64,000 nucleotides of DNA. Source: Diaporthe sp. PMI_573 (lineage: Eukaryota; Ascomycota; Sordariomycetes; Diaporthales; Diaporthaceae). The notes below the pieces were generated by a model, which worked only from the letters and a program-made list of their open reading frames with translations, had not been told where the DNA came from and ran no database searches. Shown here one piece after another: positions 9,708 to 20,646 of this stretch. Location: contig JAJTUP010000065.1 in assembly GCA_021399435.1 (NCBI GenBank), forward strand, positions 248,001 to 312,000, written 5' to 3'. Position 1 is the first letter of the stretch. Each line of letters begins with the position of its first letter. A program made the position numbers and the translations under genes.

Positions 9708-10727
9708 AGTCCGGTTCGTTCTCCGGCGTCATTCTTGGGCTTGGCTGGTGCCAGCCAGGCTGTTTGCCGATCCCTTCTCGAGAAGATGCAGCCAGTCCCC
9801 GGCGATTCCCTCTTCCGCGACGACATCTTCAAAGCCACTTGCCAGAAGATACACAACAAAAATGAGGCGCGAGTCATTCAAGATATCACTCGGCTCATTG
9901 TTCCTTCGGCCGAAAGTCTTGCTACATTCGGTGCAAAGCGTCTTGACATCCTGACGGAGAGTGTCAACGAAGGGTGGAACAACTCGATCCCCTTCACCGG
10001 CACTCGTCCCCAGCCCGACTACTCCGTTGGCTTCAGACGAGAGGCATTCACCGAGGAGCAGATCACTAAGCTGTCACCATTCATTGGCGACTTTATCACT
10101 GGAGACCAGTCCTTCTTCATGGCCACGTACTACATGTACTTCCCATTCTTGACGTGCGAGGTGAAGTGTGGCGCCGCGGCGCTCGATATCGCGGACCGTC
10201 AGAACGCCCACAGCATGACCCTTGCGGTGCGGGCCATCGTTGAGCTTTTTCGTGCTGTGAAGTGCGAGGATGAAGTCCACCGGCAAATCCTCGCGTTCTC
10301 CATCTCGCATGACCATAGGTCGGTGCGTATCTACGCCCACTACGCGGAGATAGACGGGAAGGTTGCCAAGTATTACCGCCATCCAATTCGCGAATTTTCG
10401 TTCACAGAGCTGGATGGCAAGGAGAAGTGGACGGCGTATCGCTTTACCAAGAATGTCTACGACACATGGATGCCCACGCACTTTAAGAGAATCTGCTCAG
10501 CTATCGACCAGTTGCCGTCCGAGTTAAACTTTGACGTCCCGTCGCTCCCGGAAACTGGGCTATCCCAGGACCTGGAGAGCCTGATGCAGTCGGATGTTGG
10601 CTCGGTTTCTCTGCTTGTTGATCAGGACAGCCAATCGAGCAATGCCGGCCAAGCGCAAGCGGCCACTCCAGGCACATCATTCACAGAACCCCAGCTGACC
10701 AAGAAGAGGAGGGGAGCTAAGAAGTAG
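9708..10727 (+). CDS. DUF7924-type protein with PD-(D/E)XK-like motif
   Basis: About 330-340 residues in one open frame. I recognise the fungal family recalled as DUF7924: LLEKMQPVPGDSLFRDD, PQPDYSVGFRREAF, YMYFPFLTCEVKCGAAALDI, ADRQNAHSM, FSISHDHRSVRIYAHY and RFTKNVYDTWMPTHFKRICS all fit. An Asp in PQPDYSVGF and the E-x-K of CEVKCG, with a following Gln/His helix, resemble the PD-(D/E)XK nuclease core; nuclease activity is inference. The C-terminal 60 residues are polar and end in a basic KKRRGAKK tail, possibly nuclear. The true start is uncertain because the frame is open only back to 9708, so a 5' exon may be missing. A relative lies at 13968-15161. Confidence 0.8.
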   Translation, partial: SPVRSPASFLGLAGASQAVCRSLLEKMQPVPGDSLFRDDIFKATCQKIHNKNEARVIQDITRLIVPSAESLATFGAKRLDILTESVNEGWNNSIPFTGTRPQPDYSVGFRREAFTEEQITKLSPFIGDFITGDQSFFMATYYMYFPFLTCEVKCGAAALDIADRQNAHSMTLAVRAIVELFRAVKCEDEVHRQILAFSISHDHRSVRIYAHYAEIDGKVAKYYRHPIREFSFTELDGKEKWTAYRFTKNVYDTWMPTHFKRICSAIDQLPSELNFDVPSLPETGLSQDLESLMQSDVGSVSLLVDQDSQSSNAGQAQAATPGTSFTEPQLTKKRRGAKK

Positions 10728-11033
10728 GCCAAGAAGGATCAAATGATTGTTTGGAAAATGCTAGGCGCAGTGTTCCGAGTTAGCCGAATCTTTGGCTTGG
10801 AGGAATCATCCCAGATGCACATAGATACGATGTGCCCTTCCATACATTATGGCAGAAAACAGAACCCTTCGAGTAGCTAAGGAGAGAATGGAAGATTGAC
10901 AATGACCACTTAGCCTTCTCGATATATTTGATTCCATCGCTAAGGTCATCCGCAGCCTGCGAAACTTTCACAACCTGCGAAGCCGCACAGCCGGCGATGC
11001 TCATCTATCAGGCCGAGAAGAGTCCATTCTCTA
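10728..11033. other. No supported gene
   Basis: The 3' flank of the DUF7924-type gene. One 74-codon minus frame is present without motif or context. Confidence 0.4.
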
Positions 11034-11185
11034 CATAACTTTTTTTTTCTCGCGCGGCTTCCTCAAAGGAGTAGGATGAACCTTTCTAACGAAAGGCACA
11101 TAACTTTTTTTTTCTCGCGCGGCTTCCTCAAAGGGGTAGGATGAACCTTTCTAACGAAAGGCATGAACCTTTCTAACGAAAGGCA
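11034..11185. repeat. Tandem duplication, 65-bp unit plus a partial third copy
   Basis: The unit begins CATAACTTTTTTTTTCTCGC and ends CTAACGAAAGGCA. It occurs at 11034-11098 and again at ~11099-11163 with one substitution (AGGAGTAGG versus AGGGGTAGG). The last ~22 bases are repeated a third time to 11185. A local tandem duplication with no terminal repeats. Confidence 0.85.
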
Positions 11186-11688
11186 TAAGTGATCTGGGAC
11201 TTTATAACACTTCATATTCTGTCGCCCTCCTATTTGGATCCGTGAGCCAGAACCAGCTTCCTGATGCACTCCCGACCTACTGCAAGGCATTTCTCTCTCT
11301 GCGGTTCTCATGCAGCTCTCAAAAGCATTTCTCGGGCAAAGAACAAGCCCGCTCTGGTGGCTACACGTTCTATGCTGGCTACTACTTTGCGCTGCCGACT
11401 TTGTCCTACTTTTCGTCCTGGTTGTCACTTCCAGATGCCTGTGCGCTGCTACATTCCCTTGCTTGCTGGGCCTTGTACCAGCTGCAGTTAGGGGATTGTT
11501 GTGCGTTGCGGCTTGCGGAATCTGTACTCTCCACTCGCCGGAGGTCCGTGCGCCACTGGTGCCTAGAGTCGACCAGAAATTTCTGCCTAAAATGCCATCG
11601 CTGTTTCTCCGTTAACGTTTTTCGACAGACACATGCTCTCGTGTCGTCCCTGCCTATCTGTCATTGAATTCTTAAGAGATCTTTCGAC
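11186..11688. other. No supported gene
   Basis: Plus-strand frames of 75-141 codons overlap in all three phases and are rich in Leu, Cys and Ser, as expected of chance frames in pyrimidine-rich DNA. No motif recognised. Confidence 0.35.
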
Positions 11689-12122
11689 ATGTCGCACTGG
11701 CTTCCGTTGGAAATTACACGAGTGTCTGAGCTCCACGCAACACTTTCACATCCCGATTCCTATAAGGAATACATGCGACCCGTCATTGCCCATCTCGGCG
11801 AATACTTCGTTGGAAAAGGTATTGGCGTTTCTGTCTACGACAGTTCAGGAGACCTCAAAGTTGGCTGTCAAGAGAAAAGAAAACCAGACATGACGCTCTA
11901 CTACGACAAAGAATATGTTTTCCACCTAATCTAGGTGAAAGACGATGACGAACCTATGAAGATTGATATACAGAATGTCAAGGGATGATGCCACGTACGG
12001 ATATGTTTGAGCGACGGCAGAAAAAAAGCAAGGGCATCAACATTTCTCAGCAGAAGCTCCTATTGGAGCAAAACCCTGAGCAAGCAAGCCAGCCTTTCCT
12101 CGAGGAATGTCATTCTCAATGA
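11689..12122 (+). pseudogene. Broken ORF of unknown family
   Basis: ATG at 11689 starts 81 residues (contains EKRKPDMTLYYDKEYVFHLI) ending in TAG. The same frame continues for 17 residues (VKDDDEPMKIDIQNVKG) to a TGA. A shifted frame then reads MMPRTDMFERRQKKSKGINI onward to a stop at 12120-12122. The charged, non-random composition on both sides of the breaks suggests one decayed gene. Unmodelled introns are an alternative. No family recognised. Confidence 0.35.
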
Positions 12123-12623
12123 ACACTATATACAGCCGAGGGGGCGAAATACTGGAGTATCATGATATGCTTGTGCTAGTCATCTCGAAACACGAGGAGT
12201 TTGTATGTAGGAACTTCAGACTTAAGCTCATTAGTCTAGCAACCATTTTGAATGGACTTTCCAGGAAGATACAGTCAACTCCACTCTTTTCATCGTGCTC
12301 AGGAGAAGCACTCAAAAGTCTTTGTGTTTCCACTTATCCTTGACCCGCGTACTTAAACAGAATTGCAGTACCTTTTGCCAATGAGGACAAGGTTTGCACC
12401 AGCATTCAGCATTGCGTCAGGCCAATCCGACATCTTGAAGATTTTCGACCAGACGACAGAATGCTGCAGTCCAGTTGGACTGATTGCAGGCCCTCTTGTT
12501 TGAGCCTTAAGCGCTGAAATGAGGTACATTGATCCCCAATAGCAAGCATAATTTCGTTGAGCATGTTTCGCTGGATGACTGGAGTTGCGGAATTCGAAAT
12601 ATTGCCTATATTTGAACTGAAAC

Positions 12624-13022
12624 TCACAATACTTTGGCAGGAAGCTGACAGAGAACCGACACCAACACGTCCTCAAGTGTAGAGCTACCATCAGCCGCTG
12701 AAATTACTGAGCCCATCCTCCAATCCATCCACAAAATCCATTCGCTTCGAAACCACTCCACGACATCCTCCGTGTGCTTGTGGGTCGTAAATAGCACTTT
12801 GAAAGAAGCCCGCGTCACTTTCATGTCCGCAAGCTTGCAAATTTGCCAGAAAGCGTACTCTGCATCATTCCAATACCCGTTACGTTCAAAGGACTCCACA
12901 TCATTGATCAGACAACATACAGCGACGCCCTCAGGTATCATTGCGAGCTCGAGGACCTCAGCGGTCAGATACTCAAGCAAGTGTCCAATCTGGTGGTCCT
13001 CCTGACAAAGATTCAGTCTCAA
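12624..13022 (-). pseudogene. NACHT/STAND NTPase-like fragment
   Basis: The 132-residue frame contains VAVCCLINDVESFERN, resembling a Walker B strand (hhhhIDDVE-FE). After a helix comes FKVLFTTHKHTEDV, resembling the sensor-1 'lKvlvTSr' region of fungal NACHT-type NTPases found in NLR-like proteins. The Walker A region, the sensor domain and the C-terminal repeats are not visible nearby. A truncated fragment; a more diverged P-loop ATPase is possible. Confidence 0.5.
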
Positions 13023-13049
13023 GGTTGTTATGTGCCAGGCACGATCTAA

Positions 13050-13327
13050 ACTGTATCATGTGATCATGGGGCTTCTAGCCCCGCCCCCCTCCCCCCTCCG
13101 GTAACTTTTGTCAGCAGCTTCTGGCCTCGTCTGACCAGTCTGCCTACTGTGAAAAGAATGATCAACCTCAACCCTGTAGGATTTTTGCGACCGGCGTCAA
13201 AAATCATGCGCTAGTCTAACACAGCTTAGCGTAGCGCAGCAAGGCGCATTTCGAATAGAGCAAGTTGACTGGCTTTTTGACTGTAGAAATAGAGCGTACG
13301 GCGCTCTTATTTATATGCAATGGAGCG
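13050..13327. other. No gene; pyrimidine-rich patch
   Basis: Contains a C-rich run at about 13080-13100 (CCCCGCCCCCCTCCCCCCTCC) and no frame of note. Confidence 0.4.
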
Positions 13328-13415
13328 CCACAATAGTGGAGCCCGAAGCTCGTGACACACCCCCCAGACGATGGCCAATCGTCTGAAATGAAGCATCGTG
13401 GGCTCGCTATTGTGG
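13328..13415. repeat. Nested foldback (inverted repeat)
   Basis: The outer arms are CCACAATAGTGGAGCCC (13328-13344) and GGGCTCGCTATTGTGG (13400-13415), complementary apart from one mismatch and one unpaired base. Inside is a perfect inner hairpin, CAGACGAT-GGCCA-ATCGTCTG (13365-13385). The whole could form a cruciform or the fold of a MITE; no target duplication found. Confidence 0.65.
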
Positions 13416-13513
13416 TGTTTTGAGCACAATAGACAAGCTTCTGAGCTCTGAATAGGAACAATACAGCTCCTGAATAGACACAATGAAAGAATTTGGCGCC
13501 TGCCACACACCCT

Positions 13514-14014
13514 TTAGGTGCCCGCTAACCCGTATATAAGGTATAACCGTTGACTGCCGAGCTCACGATTGTACGGCTGTTTCTGCCGGTTCTTGAAATT
13601 CGAGGTATATCGTCGGTCGACAAAGTTGATATCTGCTTGGTCATCGTGCGTAAAGAACTGTCTTGTGGATTCTCGGTCCATCGCAACTTGAAGTGATGCT
13701 CGTAGGTCAGAGAATAGCGCTTCGCACGTTGGCTTCTGTTGTATAAGTGCTGCTTCCAGCTGTGGTACCCCTCGGCATGCTCGGTGGGACTGTCGTACGC
13801 AGGGACACTTCTCCCTGGTATCCTTCTCCCAAGGCTCGTTGTCCGAGTTGAAGTCGCGTTTCCAGAGTATCGACCATCGTCTTTTCAGGGCTCTCTCTTC
13901 GTAATCGTGCGAAAGAGAGTGTTGTCCAATCTGCCCAATAAATATTATGGTTGATATTTGTGTTGTCTTAGCTTCTTTGGTGAAGAAAGATTTTGTTGAG
14001 CTTTTCCATGACAT
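13514..14014 (-). CDS. Possible ORF downstream of and overlapping the DUF7924-like gene
   Basis: A 166-residue frame overlapping the last 47 bases of the DUF7924-like gene in another phase. The sequence is charged and helical-looking (for example TCEALFSDLRASLQVAMDRE). It could be an additional 3' exon reached by an unrecognised splice, or chance. No domain recognised. Confidence 0.25.
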   Translation of the reverse strand: MSWKSSTKSFFTKEAKTTQISTIIFIGQIGQHSLSHDYEERALKRRWSILWKRDFNSDNEPWEKDTREKCPCVRQSHRACRGVPQLEAALIQQKPTCEALFSDLRASLQVAMDRESTRQFFTHDDQADINFVDRRYTSNFKNRQKQPYNRELGSQRLYLIYGLAGT

Positions 14015-15161
14015 TTTTGTGTGTGAAATCAGTGCCGTGGAAAACCTCGTAGCTCGAATTGACGAACTTCAACGGATACTCGTTTTTTGGGCCCGTCCTG
14101 CCTCTCTCACCCAGCTGGCAGGCGCGATGAATTCGAATCTCCATTGAGCCGGCTACAGCAACAACGGAAAAGAAGCGAACTCTGTCGAAAAACTTACTGG
14201 TGAACTTGTTGCTCTTCACATTGGTCTGTTCTCCAATCTCCCTGTCCGCCTCCTTGAAGAACTCATACATATTATGCAGAGCCTGGCTCGCATTGTTCAG
14301 GGAGCGGTTTATAGCTACCGGGTCGTCAATGCCTATCGACCAGTGCGTTGTCTCGATGGTCAGAAAATAAAAGGCCCGGTTATAGTTTGGTGGGCAATCA
14401 CCCTCATAGCAGATGAGCTTCTGCGTCTCTTCGGGGAAGGAATTCCAATCACAATTCTGGAATAAACTCTGTCGGCGGAATCCAACAGCCAAGTCCGGCT
14501 TTGGGGTTGTGAGGAATTTTTCCCGCCGCCTTTCGGCATGTGTTGGCATTGGAGGGCAGGTCCAAGGAGTCTCGACAGCGAATTCGAGTGGAGGTTGTGG
14601 AGCGATATCCCGGTAGCCATAGAAGAGATGGCCCCTATTGATCATAGAAAGCAACATAGTCCGGAAGATGGCTTGCTGTCCCTGCAATCGACATCTTTCC
14701 AGGTCCTTTTTCCAAAGTGTTCCGTCGGAATTCTTGAAATTGACAGGCAATGCCAGCCAAGTTACTCGCGTCTCAAGTTCATTAAACTGGAAGTCATCGG
14801 TATCCTCGGGGAAGAGGTCCACCATGCGCCATTTCAGGCCCTGTCTGAATTTAGAGATGTTCTGTGGCGAGATTCGATCCGCTTGAAAATCCAGACTTTT
14901 CAGATTGTCCAGAGTGGCACCATCAAAGGGTGGCAAATACCCGATTCTTTCGTAATGACGCTGCAGAAGATCGTCCTCGTCACACTCCTCGTCATATTCT
15001 CCACTGCGTTCAATGTCGTCTTCGCCATAGCGATAAGTGCTCGGTCGTGTTTCAAATGTCTGAGTCTCCACACTTTGTAGAACGCCTCCTTCTAACTCTA
15101 GGTCTGAAGAGATAGGGCTGCTGACGGAGTCTTCTTTTTGGATGGCCGAATCGCTGGCCAT
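13968..15161 (-). CDS. Diverged DUF7924-like protein, 397 aa
   Basis: I take the ATG at 15161 (MASDSAIQKEDS) rather than an upstream in-frame Met at 15221, because the longer extension is basic and lacks family character. Residues ~1-80 are acidic and disordered. The family core follows: TPKPDLAVGFRRQSLF, then FYFLTIETTHW, a helix with ALHNMYEFFKEAD, FFSVVAVAGSMEIRIHRACQ and YEVFHGTDFTHKNVMEKLNK. The layout parallels the protein at 9708-10727. The E-x-K of the nuclease-like motif is here E-T-T (LTIETTHW), so the lysine appears lost and catalysis is doubtful. A single exon with no frame break; likely a real, diverged gene. Confidence 0.75.
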   Translation of the reverse strand: MASDSAIQKEDSVSSPISSDLELEGGVLQSVETQTFETRPSTYRYGEDDIERSGEYDEECDEDDLLQRHYERIGYLPPFDGATLDNLKSLDFQADRISPQNISKFRQGLKWRMVDLFPEDTDDFQFNELETRVTWLALPVNFKNSDGTLWKKDLERCRLQGQQAIFRTMLLSMINRGHLFYGYRDIAPQPPLEFAVETPWTCPPMPTHAERRREKFLTTPKPDLAVGFRRQSLFQNCDWNSFPEETQKLICYEGDCPPNYNRAFYFLTIETTHWSIGIDDPVAINRSLNNASQALHNMYEFFKEADREIGEQTNVKSNKFTSKFFDRVRFFSVVAVAGSMEIRIHRACQLGERGRTGPKNEYPLKFVNSSYEVFHGTDFTHKNVMEKLNKIFLHQRS

Positions 15162-15224
15162 GGTAAAAAATGGTCGAAGAGCCAACTGCTTTACTTTTCC
15201 TACTCTGTTCTTCGTCAGCAACCT

Positions 15225-17600
15225 TTGAATATGGTGTCTTCTTGGTTCATTCTTTCATGTACACTTACAGGTGGAGATATGAATGCCCTCAGCGTCTGTA
15301 CCCTAACTGTTGAGGTCAGATTACTTGCGACTTGATGTCCTGAGAGGTATTGACTAGTTTGTTCTCTTTTCGATTTCCTCTCCTGTTCGATCGGCAGAGA
15401 CAAGAGTACGTCTAGCACGAAAAGTGGCGCAGAATGTTACTCGAACATATAGAGGACAAGAGGATGGCGTATGTAAAGGGTATGGAGGGGGCAGGAGTCA
15501 AGGTAGACTTGAAATAGATTTTGCCTAGACTTGGCAGCATTTGCTCTTCGGGCCGGATATTCCCAGGAAAATCATGACTAAGCACATTATGCCCTGTGCC
15601 TGAATCCCCCACTTTTATTTAAATGGCCACCCATTGTGCCCTGTTCCGGTGGGCGACTTCGGCTGGTTCAGCAGAGATGACAATTGAATGTTTTGGTGGG
15701 GAGGACAAATCCGCGGTGAAAAGAGATGAATTAGAGCTCATTGTGAGTAATAAGTTCTGGGAGGAATCGCGAAAGAATACAAGTCACTAGACCAGAATAT
15801 ACTCCAAGGGAATGAGACTTGACCACAAGATAGTCATAGAGTATAGTAATGAGTGACAACTAAATATATACGTTGCAAAGTCAGGTATCATACAGTATGT
15901 TATTCGAAGTACGCAATAAAAGACGCCTGATAGTCGAAGAAAGAAATACCATACAGATACAAAGGTACCCGCTCAAGCATTTGCGCGATCAATGAAAGAA
16001 CAAACCCATCTATACACGCTATATTATGTGGCATGACGGACCGTCGAAAATACGACTATGTTAAAAATACAGGTCTAGACATACGCCGGACCCACCTCTA
16101 CCCTTTACACACGGTCTTAATTTTACTTTATCCAGATGGTAGCCTCGAATCCGCCCTCTACCACCTCGCTCCTTGTCTCAATCGCGCCGCTATCACCACA
16201 CTATAAATTTGCCCGGTGTACTTTCCAAGCTGCATATCAAGATACAGACAACAACCCAGTCAGACTCCCCAGCGCAGCTGTTTCTTGCATGACGTGTCAG
16301 ACCCGGACAACCAACCAAAAAGCAAATGTGCAAGCGATTTTTTGCGCGATTGTTTACGGACCAAATACCGTCAAGTCTATATAGACCCAAGTCACCATCA
16401 GCCTGACCCACACAATTACACCCACATTCACATGTCCTTCCATACACTTTCAAAACATGGTCTTTCCAATTTCGTTTCAAGAAAAGTGACAACAAACCAC
16501 AAGACCAAAAACAGCAATATATCAACCACAATTCAGCTATTCTCGGCACGATGCAAGAGAATGATGGTGTCTGGGGCTGTTGGTGATGTTCCTGGCCGAG
16601 CGCTCACCTTGAACGGGGCCCATTGTGTCAGTTGGTCCCTCTCCAAGCCCTGCGCCGTGACTGACACATTGTTGTAATCATCTAAAACAAAGACAGTGTC
16701 TGCCATACTGGTCTTAAACGGGGTGATGTGTTGGATGTTAGTGTAAGTGGTGGTATCTGCAGTAGATCAAATTACAGATCGAGTTGTGATCAGGACGGGC
16801 ACAGTTTAAATAGAATTATAGCACAAGTGGGAGTCTAAAGCTAAGAATTAGGCTGTGCTAAGTTGGGAGCAGGCACCACACTGGCACAATGATGGCAGCC
16901 GAATTTCGTGGCTTCATCGGGTTTGAGCAAGATATGTTGGCCGTAATCCCATGAGATTTCGTGTCACGGGCATTGTCTTTTCGTAGACAGCTGAATTTAT
17001 ACCGAAAAGCTCGCACAAAGTACGGATGACGGATTGCAAAGGAGAGTAACAAGTACTTTTCATGTGTACTGCACATGAAGTACCTGTGCAGCGCATGTGA
17101 TGTCTTTGTGGAAATCTTTGTGTGTCTGCATATCTATTGAAAGCAAAAGCACCGAAACGAACCAATAGTACGTCCAGGAAGGCTGAGGTAATCCATTCAT
17201 AGTGCACGGCGCAGGCCGCGTTGCAGAATGCACATGAGTAGGAGAAATCTTGTGTAGACGCACCCGACACCTCACCCTGAGCAAGCAGATTTTAGGACTG
17301 CTGGCAAGACAATGCTGATGTGGCCAAAATGAGTGTTTGGATTGTACTATAGAATGCTCAACACAAAACCTATTATGTTAAATCATGAATTAAATTCAAA
17401 GAATAGAACTCATTAATGCCCTTTGCAATCTAGAGTCCTCAAATAAGGAACACAACATGCAGCATTGCCTAGGGAATCGCGGAGGGCTGAATAACCATAT
17501 ATACCGAGGTCCAGCTCAGCATGTGGTCTCGGGAGTTTTTGATTTCCTTTATCACTTAAGGATCTAAACGCCAAACGCGAGAATATATAGCAGTTTAACC
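15225..17600. other. Gene-poor 2.4-kb stretch
   Basis: Only frames under ~155 codons, overlapping on both strands, none with a motif I recognise. The part from 15.7 to 16.1 kb is A/T-rich. I see no terminal inverted repeats. It may be decayed intergenic DNA. Confidence 0.4.
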
Positions 17601-18146
17601 ATGTCGACATTATCTTCAGATGATGCCCGCCGAGGCAAGCTGGTACGACTAAGTCGTTTCTGGAGGCAGCGCTATCTCATTGAGGCATTCTCCACATTCG
17701 ATTTGGCATCTCGAGTTCTCAAGAGCGATGAAATTACGTTAGTAGGTGACACGGTCTTCTGGCAGGGGACATCCAAAGATGTGAATGCTGCGCTCAATGG
17801 CGTTCTAGGACTTGACTTCGCATTCTTCGTCGGGGTCAAACAGCAGTTATCCACATTGCTACAAGTTTGGAATACAGTGCTCGAAGAGAAAGCGTCCTTT
17901 GATGCTTACGGACTGGATCACACTATGTCTCGCGAGTTCCAAGAAGCATTACTCTTGGCGGGAAAAATGATTGCAGCTAGGGCAAACATTGCGCCTGATG
18001 AGGAACTGTATTTGTCATCACAAAGCCAGTCAGGATCTCCTATGAGCTTAGATGAGACATACACAAAGACGCCCGACTTAGCTAGTGCCAATAATTCGGA
18101 GGCTTCAGCGCGAATGGACCTTGACGGTGATTGCGGGGAAGCATAG
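17601..18146 (+). CDS. Uncharacterised protein, 181 aa
   Basis: A single exon with a good start context (TTAACCATGTCG) and a TATATA run ~20 bases upstream. The N-terminal ~130 residues look globular and helical (for example FWRQRYLIEAFSTFDLASRV and KQQLSTLLQVWNTVLEEKAS). The last ~45 residues are Ser/Asp-rich and disordered. No catalytic motif or family recognised. It stands alone between gene-poor stretches. Confidence 0.6.
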   Translation: MSTLSSDDARRGKLVRLSRFWRQRYLIEAFSTFDLASRVLKSDEITLVGDTVFWQGTSKDVNAALNGVLGLDFAFFVGVKQQLSTLLQVWNTVLEEKASFDAYGLDHTMSREFQEALLLAGKMIAARANIAPDEELYLSSQSQSGSPMSLDETYTKTPDLASANNSEASARMDLDGDCGEA

Positions 18147-18804
18147 TCCTTTGAGCTTGAAAACCATGAGTATCTTTATTGTCCTTGGAAAATGCTGAGC
18201 GCCTCTACTTTGGCTTCCCCTGATAATCTGATTTGGAATAGTGCCCTTGCGTAGGCAGCGCTGACCTCAATTCAATGACGAATCATGCAATCACAAGAGT
18301 TCCCATTTTCAGATACGGGTTTCTGGTCAAGCTCGAGGCCAGCGGCCCTGCCACTTATGCAGACCCGCTCAAGGAGTCGCAGCCAAAAAGGGCCGAGATA
18401 CGAGGCTGGCGGAGATTGCTCCACACCTTTGCAGTGTGGACTATACTTCAATTACAACAAGAGTTCTAACAAATCTTGTACATAGAGGAAATAGAGGAAG
18501 GAGAAGTTGAAATACATAATAGGTTGTAATAATAAATTCTAAAGCACTCTACCTTGATGTAAACATCATATCAGACAAGCTCCTCCCTATCACAATCAGT
18601 ATAAAGTAGGTGTTTTGTTATCTTGTTGCGTCGTAGGCTATTTGTCTTAATTAGTTCATAATCTGTTACAACGGGCCAAATTAACTGTACTTATGATAGC
18701 CATCAAAATCCATGAAGTTTGTCTGTGGTTGGCGCATTCTCTGTTCAACACTTGGACCTTGCGAAGGTCCCCCTAAAAGGGTATGAGTCACAAATCATTC
18801 GGGT
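18147..18804. other. No supported gene
   Basis: The 3' flank of the 181-residue gene. Two overlapping 64-66 codon plus frames near 18275-18485 have no motif. 18480-18700 is A/T-rich. Confidence 0.4.
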
Positions 18805-19071
18805 TTATGCGAAGGCAAACTTACTCCCGTCCACCTTTTGTTTAGTCCAATACACACTTAGCTGACGTGCAACCTCTTCTACCTTTCCCGGCTTCGTCCA
18901 GGTTCCAAGAGGGTATACATCCTCGTTGACAGAATCCTGCCAGGCCAACCAATCCGGATGCCACCAGAGCTCAGCAGCTTGAAATACTTGCTCAGAGACC
19001 TTGCAATGCTTGTTGAATCGCAAGATCAGCCGCGCTAGGAGTTCAGCTTGCTCCGGTCGTAGAGGCGACAT
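18805..19071 (-). CDS. Small uncharacterised ORF, 88 aa
   Basis: ATG frame of 88 residues with non-random composition: helical N-terminus (EQAELLARLILRFNKHCKVS), a Trp-rich centre (ELWWHPDWLAWQDSV) and a helical C-terminus (VEEVARQLSVYWTKQK). It resembles a small helical DNA-binding-like domain, but I cannot name a family. It could be a lone exon. Confidence 0.4.
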   Translation of the reverse strand: MSPLRPEQAELLARLILRFNKHCKVSEQVFQAAELWWHPDWLAWQDSVNEDVYPLGTWTKPGKVEEVARQLSVYWTKQKVDGSKFAFA

Positions 19072-19869
19072 TTTCTTAATATGTGAAAACAGGCACGGGA
19101 TAAAATGGCAATGTAAGTAGCAATAGATAGCTCTTGTTCTCTGGAATTAGAAGTTGAAGAGATAAAAGGATATTGTAGAATATTAAGCAGTGAATATTTA
19201 GTCCCGATTGATATATATATAATATTGTGTCCCATATTGTACTAATTGTAATAAGGATTAAGGAAGCTAATTCTAGTATTCAGATGTAGGAGTCAGTAAA
19301 ACTGTAAGAAACCTAAATTAAGAACTAAAATGAGAAGTATAGTGCAAATTGCTGCGGATGGGGTTGTTTTAAAATGGTTTCTTAATATTAATAATACAAT
19401 TGAAATTGACACGAGGAAAAAAGGGTTGTCGCCTGGCTTTTCGATAGGTAGGTAGCGGGGATCTTTTCGTTGTTGCGGTCGTTCTCCTGGTCGTACACAT
19501 GTGCCTGAAGGCGTCAGCCAGGGGAGCTTCTTGCACTCATAGCTACATTCTTCCAGTCCACTCTTAAAGTAGCCGGCAAGGCTGAAGAAGAAGAAGGTTA
19601 GACTATTCTGCAGATAGTTAAGTCGGCAGAACCCTCAGACCAAGACCCCAGTAGATAACTTTAAAAGAAAGCAATATCTAACTATAGTAACGACTAAGGC
19701 CACCAAGATAAGCTTACAGTACTTAGAGCAAGGTTTGTACAGCTTGAGGCCTAAGAACAAACCCTAAGCCCGCCTCGACAAGAACGCAAGCCGACAGCAG
19801 TCAGCACATTTGGCGGCAACCCAAACGACTTTATACCCATAGGCATAGCCACATAGGCTGCCTTTAAGA
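19072..19869. other. A/T-rich stretch without a gene
   Basis: 19080-19420 is strongly A/T-rich (runs such as ATATATATATAATATTG). 19440-19870 has no open frame. It abuts the truncated 5' side of the hAT fragment, so the missing hAT N-terminus may have been lost here by deletion or decay. Confidence 0.4.
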
Positions 19870-20646
19870 GGTACCCCAGCGACGTTAACCCCGACTACAA
19901 CACTTATCAAGGACTACCCAGAGCCTGAGCACTTCGCTGTCAATGTGAATTTAGGCTGGGCAAAGCTTGATAAGTATTACAGGGACCTCAAAGAGTCGCC
20001 TGTTTATTACGCCGCCACTGCCTTAAACCCAACACTGCGATGGGGATACTTCGAAGACGTTTGGAAGGAGGAGCATCCAGACTGGATTGACGAAGCAAGG
20101 GAGCTTGTTCAGAGCCTCTGGGTCTCTGAATACCGCGAGTTACAGCTAAAAGTAACCGCAGACGAGGTCCCTGTGGCCAAGAAGCGCAAGACGAAGTTAT
20201 CATCCTTCGACATCTATCGTGAGGCTAATCGGCGAACTCACTCACCCAGACCATCGCCATTAGCACCTAACCAGCCCACGATGGATGAGTACGCCCGTTG
20301 GCAGTTAGATGTGAGCGCTACCGACTCAGATATCGAAGATCCGCTTCAGTACTGGATCAGTAAGGCGACAGATTACCCTCGTTTATCACGGATGGCCCCG
20401 GACGTCATGACAGTGCCGGCCATGAGCGCAGAATGCGAGAGGCTTTTTTCCGCCGTTGGGTTGATGGCGACGTCCTTGCGCAGCCGGCTCGACGCGAGTA
20501 CGATAGGGCTTATCCAGGTCTTACCATCGTGGCTACGCGCCGGCCTTATGGAGAGTTTAGACGAGGTGTTGACAGACGACGGCTGGCTGGAGACGCTGCT
20601 CAAAGTAGAAGAAGCTCAAGGGGTTGACAGTGGGGCGGATGATTAG
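19870..20646 (+). mobile_element. hAT transposase C-terminal fragment
   Basis: The continuous frame reads NLGWAKLDKYYRDLKESPVY, the W-KL-kYY...SP-YyAA-aLnP hallmark before the dimerisation domain. After a linker come DPLQYWISK, YPRLSRMAPDVMTVPAMSAE, CERLFSAVG and SRLDASTIGLIQVLPSW, the complete hAT dimerisation domain. The N-terminal BED finger and most of the RNase-H-like catalytic domain (with its catalytic acidic residues) are missing, so this is a 5'-truncated copy. It is a different subfamily from the intact pair at 44 and 58 kb. Confidence 0.85.

Noticed and set aside
11242..11667. 141-codon plus frame rich in Leu, Cys and Ser
   Set aside because: All three plus phases are open here because of pyrimidine-rich composition; there is no domain or conserved feature.
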